This document shows, one piece after another, positions 16,696 to 23,609 of a stretch of 64,000 nucleotides of DNA; positions within the stretch are counted from its first letter, which is position 1; each line of letters starts with the position of its first letter. Source of the DNA: DTPU01 sp963827855 (lineage in GTDB: Bacteria > Planctomycetota > Phycisphaerae > Sedimentisphaerales > Anaerobacaceae); contig CAWHBY010000004.1 of NCBI GenBank assembly GCA_963827855.1, positions 682,001 through 746,000 of the forward strand, read 5' to 3'. The position numbers and the translations under genes are program-made. Below the pieces are notes generated by a model, which had not been told where the DNA came from, ran no database searches, and saw only the letters and a list, made by a program, of their open reading frames with translations.

Positions 16696-16749
16696 TTAAC
16701 CTGCACCTAACGGTTTCCTAACACAATCCTAACCTTTCTCCGCTACAAG
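16696..16749 (+). promoter_or_regulatory. Pho operator and promoter, second PiT gene
   Basis: Four boxes start exactly 11 bp apart: TTAAC 16696, CTAAC 16707, CTAAC 16718, CTAAC 16729. A -10-like TACAAG sits at 16744-16749, 10 bp after the last box. The start codon is 64 bp from the last box. It is the cleanest of nine such sites. Confidence 0.8.
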
Positions 16750-16796
16750 GCGGCTGACTGGCGGAACTTTGGATCGTGCTTCCTGGAGACCGACCT

Positions 16797-17804
16797 ATGA
16801 CGCTCTGCATCGCCTTCTTGGTTCTCTTGGCACTGACCTTCGACTTCCTCAACGGCTTTCATGACTCGGCCAATTCCATTGCCACGATCGTCTCGACCCG
16901 GGTCCTGACGCCTCGCCGTGCGGTCATCTGGGCGGCATTCTTCAACTTCGTCGCATTCCTGTTCTTCGGCCTCCACGTGGCCAATACCATAGGCAAGGGC
17001 ATCATCGACATCACCATCGTGGACCAGAGGATCATCTTCGCCACGCTGGTGGGCGCCTGCGTCTGGGACGTGATCACCTGGTACCTGGGCCTGCCGACGA
17101 GCTCCTCACATGCCCTCATCGGCGGCATGATCGGCGCGGCCCTGGTCAAGACTGGCCCGCACGCCCTCGTCTGGACAGGCATCTCGAAGACAATCACCTT
17201 CATCTTCGTCTCGCCCATCCTCGGCCTCACCCTGGGACTGGTCCTTGGGACCGCCGTGTACTGGATGTGTCGCAACAGCACACCCAGGAAGGTGGATCAC
17301 TGGTTCAGGAAGGGACAGCTTGTCTCTGCCGCACTGTACAGCATGGGCCATGGCGGCAATGACGCGCAGAAGACCATGGGCATCATCGCGAGCCTGCTCT
17401 TCAGTGCGGGCCTCTTGGGAGGCCAATTCCATATCCCGCTTGCGGTGGTCCTCTCCTGCCACGCCGCCATCGCCCTGGGAACGATGTTCGGAGGGTGGCG
17501 GATTGTCAAGACCATGGGTCAGAAGGTGGCAAAGCTCAAGCCCATAGACGGATTCTGCGCGGAATCGAGTGCAGCCCTGACACTCGCCATCTCTTCGGGC
17601 TTTGGCATCCCGGTCAGCACCACCCACACGATCACGGGCGCGATCATGGGTGTGGGGTCCCTGCAACGGCTCAGCGCGGTTCGCTGGGGCGTGGCAGGCC
17701 GCATCGTCTGGGCGTGGATACTGACCATCCCGGCTGCCGCCGGAATCTCCGCCCTGGCCTACGTCGTTGCAGGTCACCTCTTCCCCGGGCTTCCCGCTCA
17801 CTAG
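16797..17804 (+). CDS. PiT-family inorganic phosphate transporter (copy 2, Pho-controlled)
   Basis: 335 codons. I chose the ATG at 16797 because it aligns with copy 1 (MTLCIAFL) and has GGAG upstream. The same PiT signatures appear: GFHDSANSIATIVSTRVLTP, GLPTSSSHALIGGMIGAALV, MGHGGNDAQKTMGIIASLLF and GIPVSTTHTITGAIMGVGSL. It is highly similar to copy 1 over its whole length, and a 78 bp stretch (16860-16937) is identical at DNA level to 15748-15825. A four-box Pho operator lies in its leader, so it is predicted to be induced when phosphate is short. It is followed by its own operator and a DUF47 gene. Confidence 0.95.
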   Translation: MTLCIAFLVLLALTFDFLNGFHDSANSIATIVSTRVLTPRRAVIWAAFFNFVAFLFFGLHVANTIGKGIIDITIVDQRIIFATLVGACVWDVITWYLGLPTSSSHALIGGMIGAALVKTGPHALVWTGISKTITFIFVSPILGLTLGLVLGTAVYWMCRNSTPRKVDHWFRKGQLVSAALYSMGHGGNDAQKTMGIIASLLFSAGLLGGQFHIPLAVVLSCHAAIALGTMFGGWRIVKTMGQKVAKLKPIDGFCAESSAALTLAISSGFGIPVSTTHTITGAIMGVGSLQRLSAVRWGVAGRIVWAWILTIPAAAGISALAYVVAGHLFPGLPAH

Positions 17805-17819
17805 GCATGGAGGCTGAGA

Positions 17820-17873
17820 TTAACACAGTCCTAACGATCATCTCACGCGATCCTGACATGCCTTTGTTATCAA
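17820..17873 (+). promoter_or_regulatory. Pho operator and promoter, second DUF47 gene
   Basis: Boxes at 11 bp steps: TTAAC 17820, CTAAC 17831, CTCAC 17842, CTGAC 17853. A -10-like TATCAA at 17868-17873 lies 10 bp after the last box. The start codon at 17934 is 77 bp from the last box. Confidence 0.75.
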
Positions 17874-17933
17874 AGGTCAAGGGCGAATGAGCCCCAAGGT
17901 TCGCTCCCAGGCTGTATTGACAGGAGTCTTGCG

Positions 17934-18608
17934 ATGGATTCGGTGGAGATGGCATCCAGGCCGTTTGCATTTGTTGAGCATCTCTGGGAATACGCCAAGC
18001 AGGTCCATCAGGTGGTTGGAAGGACCCCCCTATTGCTGGAGGCGTTTCTCGCAGCGGACCCCAAGCAGGCGAGAGGCCTCCGCGAGCAGATGGCGGATAT
18101 CAAGAACGAAGCGGACCGGACCAGGTACATCCTCTATGGCGAGTTCAAGGCTATCCACTTTCAGCCTGGGGGCGAATACGCCGTAAGCCACTACGTCGAC
18201 TGCCTGGATAGCATCGCCGAATCGGTCGACAGATTCGCCGGTCTGCTTGTCTTGGAGGGGATACCTGTTCCGGACGAGCTTCGCGGTGACCTCCAGGCGT
18301 TTCTCGGAGAGGCGGTCCGTACCAGCGGATTGCTGGCAAAGTTGGCGGATATCCTCTGGCCCTCAGCCGACGCCCTTCCTGTTCCCCACAAGCCTGGGGA
18401 CGCACACGGCGCGATAGCGGAAGTCGTCGAGGGCTATCGTCAGGCTCTGCGCCGCGATGCAGAGTTCATACGACACCTCCACGCTATCGCCGCACAACTT
18501 GACCCGGCCGCCTTCCAATGCCTGTATCACTGCCGTGGTGAGGTGGTCTGTGCAGTGAAGGGCATGGAACTCGCGGCCAACTACCTCCGAGCCGTAGCGG
18601 GTCCTTAG
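17934..18608 (+). CDS. DUF47 / PhoU-like protein (copy 2)
   Basis: 224 codons, ATG at 17934 with AGGAG upstream. It is a helical PhoU-like bundle with MADIKNEADRTRYILYGEFK and VDCLDSIAESVDRFAGLLVL in the first half and CRGEVVCAVKGMELAANYLR in the second. The acidic E-x2-D pairs of the family are present but fewer than in copy 1, and the two copies are only distantly similar. It has its own Pho operator despite following PiT copy 2 closely, so its expression may exceed that of the transporter. The role is inferred: regulation or chaperoning of PiT activity. Confidence 0.8.
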   Translation: MDSVEMASRPFAFVEHLWEYAKQVHQVVGRTPLLLEAFLAADPKQARGLREQMADIKNEADRTRYILYGEFKAIHFQPGGEYAVSHYVDCLDSIAESVDRFAGLLVLEGIPVPDELRGDLQAFLGEAVRTSGLLAKLADILWPSADALPVPHKPGDAHGAIAEVVEGYRQALRRDAEFIRHLHAIAAQLDPAAFQCLYHCRGEVVCAVKGMELAANYLRAVAGP

Positions 18609-18688
18609 AGCAGCCCGCTTCTCCGATATCCTCTGCCTCCCCCGGGACCCTCTGGCGATCACGAGGTCCAGAACGCCTGCTGCGGAGA

Positions 18689-18742
18689 TTAACAGAAATC
18701 TAATCGCAGGATCATACGCGGCTAACCTCTTGGCGAGATCCT
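18689..18742 (+). promoter_or_regulatory. Pho operator and promoter ahead of the regulator cluster
   Basis: Boxes at 11 bp steps: TTAAC 18689, CTAAT 18700, ATCAT 18711 (weak), CTAAC 18722. The hexamer 10 bp after the last box is GATCCT, a poor -10. The start codon at 18793 is 67 bp from the last box, in line with the other sites. Confidence 0.7.
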
Positions 18743-18792
18743 CATTGCTGGATGAGAATGATCGAACGAAGGAAACGAAAGGAAGGAAGACT

Positions 18793-19227
18793 ATGAACGA
18801 ACTCAGCAGTGCAGTCATGGCAGCGCCAGGCAGGTCAGGCCCCGTCACGCAGGGGGCAGCAGAAGAGGGGACACGCTCAGCGGCAGGGCCCACCATCTGG
18901 AAGATCCGGACCATCAAGAACTACCCTGATGCCCACAACCACCTCCTGTTGGGAAGGGTGTTGAAGATCACCGAGTCCTACATACGGCTTCACTGCCGCT
19001 CGTACCACTACGGCAGGCTCGTGACTAAGGCGGATGACATCAAGATCGGCGGTCTTCAGGTCCGGGTGGTGCCTTGGAGTCGGGTGGAGATCATCAACGA
19101 GCTGCCGCCGACCTACGACTACGTCAAGAGCGCCTTGATCGCGACGGACGAAGGTCAGGTTCTCTTCTCAGACGGCCCAAACAGGGAGCCAGTAGGTGTC
19201 GGGGGCCGGTCCGAGGTCAGGTACTGA
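18793..19227 (+). CDS. Unrecognised protein heading the PhoB/PhoR-like cluster
   Basis: 144 codons, ATG at 18793 with GGAAGGA upstream. There is no signal peptide or membrane helix. The first 35 residues are low in order (A, G, S, P rich). The core has WKIRTIKNYPDAHNHLLLGR, VLKITESYIRLHCRSYHYG, VRVVPWSRVEIINELP and YVKSALIATDEGQVLFSDG, which looks like a compact beta-rich domain. I do not recognise the family. It lies between a Pho operator and a PhoB-like gene (49 bp gap), so it is probably the first gene of the autoregulated cluster. Confidence 0.65.
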   Translation: MNELSSAVMAAPGRSGPVTQGAAEEGTRSAAGPTIWKIRTIKNYPDAHNHLLLGRVLKITESYIRLHCRSYHYGRLVTKADDIKIGGLQVRVVPWSRVEIINELPPTYDYVKSALIATDEGQVLFSDGPNREPVGVGGRSEVRY

Positions 19228-19276
19228 TCTCATCTCCAGCCTTGAAAACTCCGCGTAGCCGGGCTAAGATGCTGGC

Positions 19277-19969
19277 ATGACCAAGGTGGGCAAAGCCAAG
19301 ATCCTGGTGGTAGATGACGAGCCGGACATAGTAGAGTTGGTCCGCCTCAATCTGGCGAAAGAAGGCTATGAGATCGTCACCTGCCCAACGGGCGAGCAGG
19401 CCCTGAGTGTCGCCCGATCCCACTTGCCCGGCCTGGTCGTCCTGGACCTCATGCTGCCCGGCATGGACGGGGTGGAGGTCTGCAGGCGGCTCCGTGCTGA
19501 CGTTAAGACCCAGCACATCCCCATCCTGATGCTCACGGCCAAGGGCGAGGAGAGCGACGTGGTGACAGGGCTCGAGGTGGGTGCGGACGACTACATGACC
19601 AAGCCCTTCAGCGGCAAGGTGCTGGTGGCAAGGGTGAGGAACCTGCTCCGCCGCGTCGTAGCCAAGGACGAAGGCCAGACCCCACTGAAAGTGCATGAGA
19701 TCAGCATTGACCCCGGGCGACGAGAGGTCCGCATCAAGGACCGCCCGGTGGCGATGACGTTCACGGAGTTCAACATCCTCCTTGCCCTGGCCCGGCGGCC
19801 TGGGATGGTCTTCAGCCGCTACCAGATCGTCGACGCCATCCATGGCGATGACTACCTGGTCACAGACCGGGCGGTGGACGTACAGATCGTCTCTCTGCGC
19901 AGGAAGCTGGGCACCTGCGGGCAGTACATAGAGACCGTACGGGGCGTGGGGTATCGGCTCAAGGACTGA
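19277..19969 (+). CDS. PhoB-like response regulator (copy 1)
   Basis: 230 codons. OmpR/PhoB-family regulator: a receiver domain with acidic pair D13/D14, phospho-acceptor D57 in VVLDLMLPGMDG, the LMLTAKGEE threonine and the switch lysine in YMTKPFSG. It is followed by a winged-helix DNA-binding domain (MTFTEFNILLALARRPGMVF, then TDRAVDVQIVSLRRKLG and ETVRGVGYRLKD). It is adjacent to a PhoR-like kinase and inside a phosphate gene island, so it is the likely reader of the 11-bp Pho boxes. A paralogue of about 60% identity by eye lies at 21807-22502. Confidence 0.92.
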   Translation: MTKVGKAKILVVDDEPDIVELVRLNLAKEGYEIVTCPTGEQALSVARSHLPGLVVLDLMLPGMDGVEVCRRLRADVKTQHIPILMLTAKGEESDVVTGLEVGADDYMTKPFSGKVLVARVRNLLRRVVAKDEGQTPLKVHEISIDPGRREVRIKDRPVAMTFTEFNILLALARRPGMVFSRYQIVDAIHGDDYLVTDRAVDVQIVSLRRKLGTCGQYIETVRGVGYRLKD

Positions 19970-20017
19970 GCCTCCTCATTTTTGATTTTTGATTTTGGAT
20001 TGTAGGGTTGTTGAGGG

Positions 20018-21783
20018 ATGGGACAGCGAAGGCTCATTTGGCAGATCTTTGTGCCGTTTCTGGCCGTGACGGTGGTGGCCGTAGCCGCAGTGACGGGGTA
20101 TGCCTCGGCGCCCTGCGGCGATTCTATGAGGCCCAGACCCACCAGGAACTGGTGCGCATGGCCCGGATGATCGTGATCGAGGTCTCCGACCTCCAGGGAA
20201 CGGAATCGGTGGACGGTCTGTGCAAACGTCTTGGCCGCGGCGGGGAGATCCGCGTCACGGTCGTTGCCCGTTCCGGCCAGGTCATCGGAGACTCCCAGGA
20301 GGCCCCCTCCAGCATGGCCAATCACGCAGACAGGCCTGAGTTCATCCAGGCACTGGCCAAGGGGCTTGGCTCATCCTCAAGACCCAGCCCTACCCTGGGG
20401 ATCAACATGATGTATGTGGCGATCCCCGCAGGTCCGTCTGACACCGCTGCCATGGTGGTGCGGACCGCCATTGCAACCACGGCCATTGACAAGGCCGTGG
20501 CAGAGATCTACCTGAGGGTGCTGGCCGTAGCAGCGGCCATCGGGCTCTGCGCAGCGATGGTCAGTTGGATCATCTCGCGGCGGATCAACCAGCCCGTCGC
20601 AGAGATGCACCAGATCGCCATGAGGTTTGCCCAGGGAGAGCTCAATCTTCGGGTGCCGGTGGCCGGATCCGTGGAGATCCAGGCCCTGGCAGGGTCGCTC
20701 AACGAGATGGCCAGGCAGCTCGAACAGCGGATCACGATCATCACCGACCAGCGGAGGGAGGTAGAGGCGATCCTGGCGGCCATGGTCGAAGGGGTCATCG
20801 CCCTGGACAGCCAGGGCCGGGTGGTGACGGTCAACCGGGCTGCAGCGGCTTTCCTCGGTATCGATCCCGATCAGGTTCGCGGCCGGCTCGTGCAGGAAGT
20901 GGTCCGGGACCTCGGCCTGCAGCGGTTCATCGGCGACGTGCTCAGGGGCAAGGACACGCAGGAAGCCCAACTGGGTCTGCCCTACAACGGGGGTCGCTCC
21001 TTCCAGGTCCACGGGGCCCGGTTGGAGGGCGGTCGTCCCGGGCAGGCCCAGGGTGCGGTGATCGTCCTGCACGATATGACCCAGGTCGCGCGTCTGGAGA
21101 GCGTGCGCAAGGATTTCGTGGCCAACGTCTCGCATGAGTTGAAGACGCCCATCACCTCCATCAAGGGGTTCGTGGAGGCCTTGATGGACGACCGGCCCGT
21201 GGACCCGGACCAGGCCCATCGCTATCTGTCGATCGTGGCCAGGCACGCGGACCGTCTCAATTCGATCATTGATGACCTGCTCGTCCTGTCCAGGCTCGAG
21301 GAGGACAGGGAGAAGCCCAGGATCGACCTCGAAGAGATCTCGCTGCGGCCCGTCCTTGCCTCCGCCATTGAGCTATCCCAGATCAAAGCTGCCGCGAAAT
21401 CGATCGGCGTTGAGCTCGCGTGCGACCCGGCGATGCAGGTCAGGGTCAATGCCCCCCTGCTGGAGCAGGCAGTGGCCAACCTAGTGGACAATGCGGTCAA
21501 GTACAGTGACGCTCGCAGCCAGGTGCTCGTGCAGGCCAGGCAGCGGGAGGGCCAACTGGAGATCTCCGTGCAGGATCATGGCATCGGGATCCCCGAAGAG
21601 CACCTGGGCCGCATCTTCGAGCGGTTCTACGTGGTGGACAAAGGCCGCTCACGCAAGCTGGGAGGCACAGGCCTGGGCCTGGCCATCGTCAAGCACATCG
21701 TCCAGGTCCACGGCGGCTCGGTGGACGTGCGGAGCGAGGTGGGAAAGGGCAGCACCTTCACGATCCATGTTCCCCTGAGCTGA
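20018..21783 (+). CDS. PhoR-like sensor histidine kinase, frame break near 20105
   Basis: From the ATG at 20018 the first frame encodes a cytoplasmic tip and membrane helix (MGQRRLIWQIFVPFLAVTVV...). It must then switch frame near 20103-20110 to continue as ALRRFYEAQTHQELVRMARM; one missing base explains this. Then come a periplasmic or Cache-like sensor region, TM2 (about 20515-20580), HAMP (RRINQPVAEMHQIAMRFAQG) and a PAS domain (REVEAILAAMVEGVIALDSQ). HisKA follows with the phospho-histidine codon at 21133 (VSHELKTPITSIKGF). HATPase has boxes NLVDNAVKYSD, DHGIGIPEEH and GGTGLGLAIVKH. This is the PhoR architecture. It is the only kinase near two PhoB-like regulators. Confidence 0.88.
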
Positions 21784-21806
21784 TGCGCCGATCCTGAGGC
21801 CGCGCG

Positions 21807-22502
21807 CTACGAGGTGTTCCGGTCTCTGAATCGATAGCCGACCCCGCGGACGGTCTCGATGTAGTCCTTGCAGCGTCCCAGCTTGTTGCGGAGGTACGAG
21901 ATCTGGACGTCCACGGCCCGATCGCTGACCACGTAGTCCCCCCCGTGCAGGGCATCCACGATCTGGTAGCGGCTAAAGACGATCCCCGGACGCCGGGCGA
22001 GGGTGTACAGGATGTTGAACTCCGACACGGTCAGCGCCACGGGTTGATCCTTGATGAGGACCTCGCATCGGGCGGGGTCGATGGTCATCTCCCAGACCTT
22101 GATCGGCCCCCGGTCCAACCGCTGCTCTATCCTGCGGTTCAGGAGGCGGCGGACCCTGGCCACGAGGATTTTCGCGCTGAACGGCTTGGTCACGTAGTCG
22201 TCCGCGCCCACGGCCAGGCCGGCCACGATGTCGCTCTCCTGGCCCTTGGCGGACAGCACGACCACAGGCGTTTCCGCGGTCTTGGACTGGCTCTTGAGCT
22301 GTCTGCAGACCTCCAGGCCGTCCATCCCTGGAAGCATCAAGTCCAGGATCACGAGGCTGGGGAGCTTGGACTTGGCCAGTTCAAGTCCCTGCTCGCCGGT
22401 GAAGGCGGTGAGGACCTCATACCCTTCCCGGACCAGGTTGAGCCGGACCAGCTCCAGGATGTCCTCTTCATCATCGATGACCAAGATGTCGCCTCGAGCC
22501 AT
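21807..22502 (-). CDS. PhoB-like response regulator (copy 2, Pho-controlled)
   Basis: 231 codons. It has the same architecture as copy 1: receiver with D10/D11, phospho-acceptor D54 (VILDLMLPGMDG), VLSAKGQES with Ser in place of Thr, YVTKPFS, then a winged helix (LTVSEFNILYTLARRPGIVF, SDRAVDVQISYLRNKLG). It is convergent with the kinase gene (23 bp between stops). A four-box Pho operator lies in its own leader on the minus strand, so it should be induced under phosphate starvation, possibly by copy 1. It may share the PhoR-like kinase or replace copy 1 during starvation. Confidence 0.92.
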   Translation of the reverse strand: MARGDILVIDDEEDILELVRLNLVREGYEVLTAFTGEQGLELAKSKLPSLVILDLMLPGMDGLEVCRQLKSQSKTAETPVVVLSAKGQESDIVAGLAVGADDYVTKPFSAKILVARVRRLLNRRIEQRLDRGPIKVWEMTIDPARCEVLIKDQPVALTVSEFNILYTLARRPGIVFSRYQIVDALHGGDYVVSDRAVDVQISYLRNKLGRCKDYIETVRGVGYRFRDRNTS

Positions 22503-22563
22503 GGAAACCCTCTATTCTCTGAATAGGTACCATCAATATCTTCTTTAGAGATGCCGCACAGGT

Positions 22564-22601
22564 GTTAGCTCGGTATGTATGCTGTGTTAGAATTGGATTA
22601 A
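22564..22601 (-). promoter_or_regulatory. Pho operator of the second PhoB-like regulator
   Basis: On the minus strand, boxes lie at 11 bp steps: TTAAT (22601), CTAAC (22590), TACAT (22579, weak), CTAAC (22568). The start codon is 62 bp beyond the last box. No clear -10 sits at the expected place; the best T/A-rich hexamer is a few bases further on. Confidence 0.7.
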
Positions 22602-22656
22602 CCGATCGTCGACCCCTTTGCGTCTTATTCTCCTCCAGCGAGGCGATGGGATGACG

Positions 22657-22685
22657 TTGATTCGGGGCCGGGAAACTGCTATACT
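22657..22685 (+). promoter_or_regulatory. Sigma-70-type promoter for the TPR gene
   Basis: TTGATT (22657-22662), a 17 bp spacer and TATACT (22680-22685), 87 bp before the start codon. Confidence 0.55.
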
Positions 22686-22771
22686 TGAGGCAGTCTGAAG
22701 GCCCGCGACAGGCGTCACTCGCGGGATCGTGAGGAGACAAGACCGCGTCGAACCCACAACGAGGAGGTCGC

Positions 22772-23599
22772 ATGAATCTGCGGTTCGCCCTGTATCTGCT
22801 GATCGTGATGTCAGGCTTCGGGTCGGTCCTCGCCGGCCAAAGCGATTCCTGGCAGTCGCTCAACGGAGAGGTCATTTCGCTTTGGAGACAAGGACATCAG
22901 GAGCAGGCGATCCGAGTGGCGAATGAGGCCTTGGAGGCGGCTGAGAAGACCGCTGGGCCCGATCACGCCCTGGTGGCCCTCAGCCTCAATAACCTGGCCC
23001 TGCTCTACAAGAGCCGGGGCCAGTACGACAAGGCCGAGCCCCTGTACCTGCGATCCGTAGCCATCAAGGAGAATACCCTGGGGCCTGATCACCCCCACGT
23101 GGCGGTGGGCCTGAACAATCTGGCTGAGCTGTACCGTATTCAGGGCCGTTACGCCGAGGCCCTGCAGCTCTATCGCCGGGCCCTTGACATCAAGGAGAAG
23201 GCCTTGGGCCCTGAGGACCTCTCCCTCGCCACGACCCTGAACAACCTGGCGGCCCTGTACCGCGCCCAGGGCGAACGTGCGGAGGCCGCGGAGCCCCTCT
23301 ATCAACGGGCCTTGGCCATTCGGGAGAAGACCCTGGGTTCATATCACCTCTCCGTGGCTTCCAGTGTCGGCAACCTGGCGGCCTTGTACGACAGTCAAGG
23401 CCGATATGGGGAGGCCGAATCTCTCTATCGCCGTAGCACCGCGATCCGGGAGAGAGCTCTCGGCGCTGACCATCCCGCAGTCGCCTCAAGTCTCGAGGAT
23501 CTGGCAGCACTCTACCACAGGATGGGCCGGCAGGAGGCTGCCGCGGAGGTGGAGAGGCGGGCCAAGGGAATTCGTGCGAATGCCGCAAGGAGAAGGTAG
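22772..23599 (+). CDS. Exported tetratricopeptide (kinesin-light-chain type) repeat protein
   Basis: 275 codons. A signal peptide (to about residue 21) is followed by five or six TPR units of about 42 residues. Each has the pattern 'LGPDHPxVAxxLNNLAxLYxxQGRYxEAExLYxRALxIxE', visible at VALSLNNLALLYKSRGQYDK, VGLNNLAELYRIQGRYAEA, TTLNNLAALYRAQGERAEA and SVGNLAALYDSQGRYGEA. Such repeats bind protein partners. It stops 10 bp from the convergent ExbB-TPR gene. Its promoter looks constitutive, and no Pho boxes point in its direction. The specific role is unknown. Confidence 0.85.
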   Translation: MNLRFALYLLIVMSGFGSVLAGQSDSWQSLNGEVISLWRQGHQEQAIRVANEALEAAEKTAGPDHALVALSLNNLALLYKSRGQYDKAEPLYLRSVAIKENTLGPDHPHVAVGLNNLAELYRIQGRYAEALQLYRRALDIKEKALGPEDLSLATTLNNLAALYRAQGERAEAAEPLYQRALAIREKTLGSYHLSVASSVGNLAALYDSQGRYGEAESLYRRSTAIRERALGADHPAVASSLEDLAALYHRMGRQEAAAEVERRAKGIRANAARRR

Positions 23600-23609
23600 A
23601 GGACCGTCC

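Noticed and set aside
20100..20115. Programmed ribosomal frameshifting in the PhoR-like kinase (also considered for pstC and plsX)
   Set aside because: No slippery heptamer with a following structure is evident, and unrelated genes are affected in the same way. Indel error is simpler.
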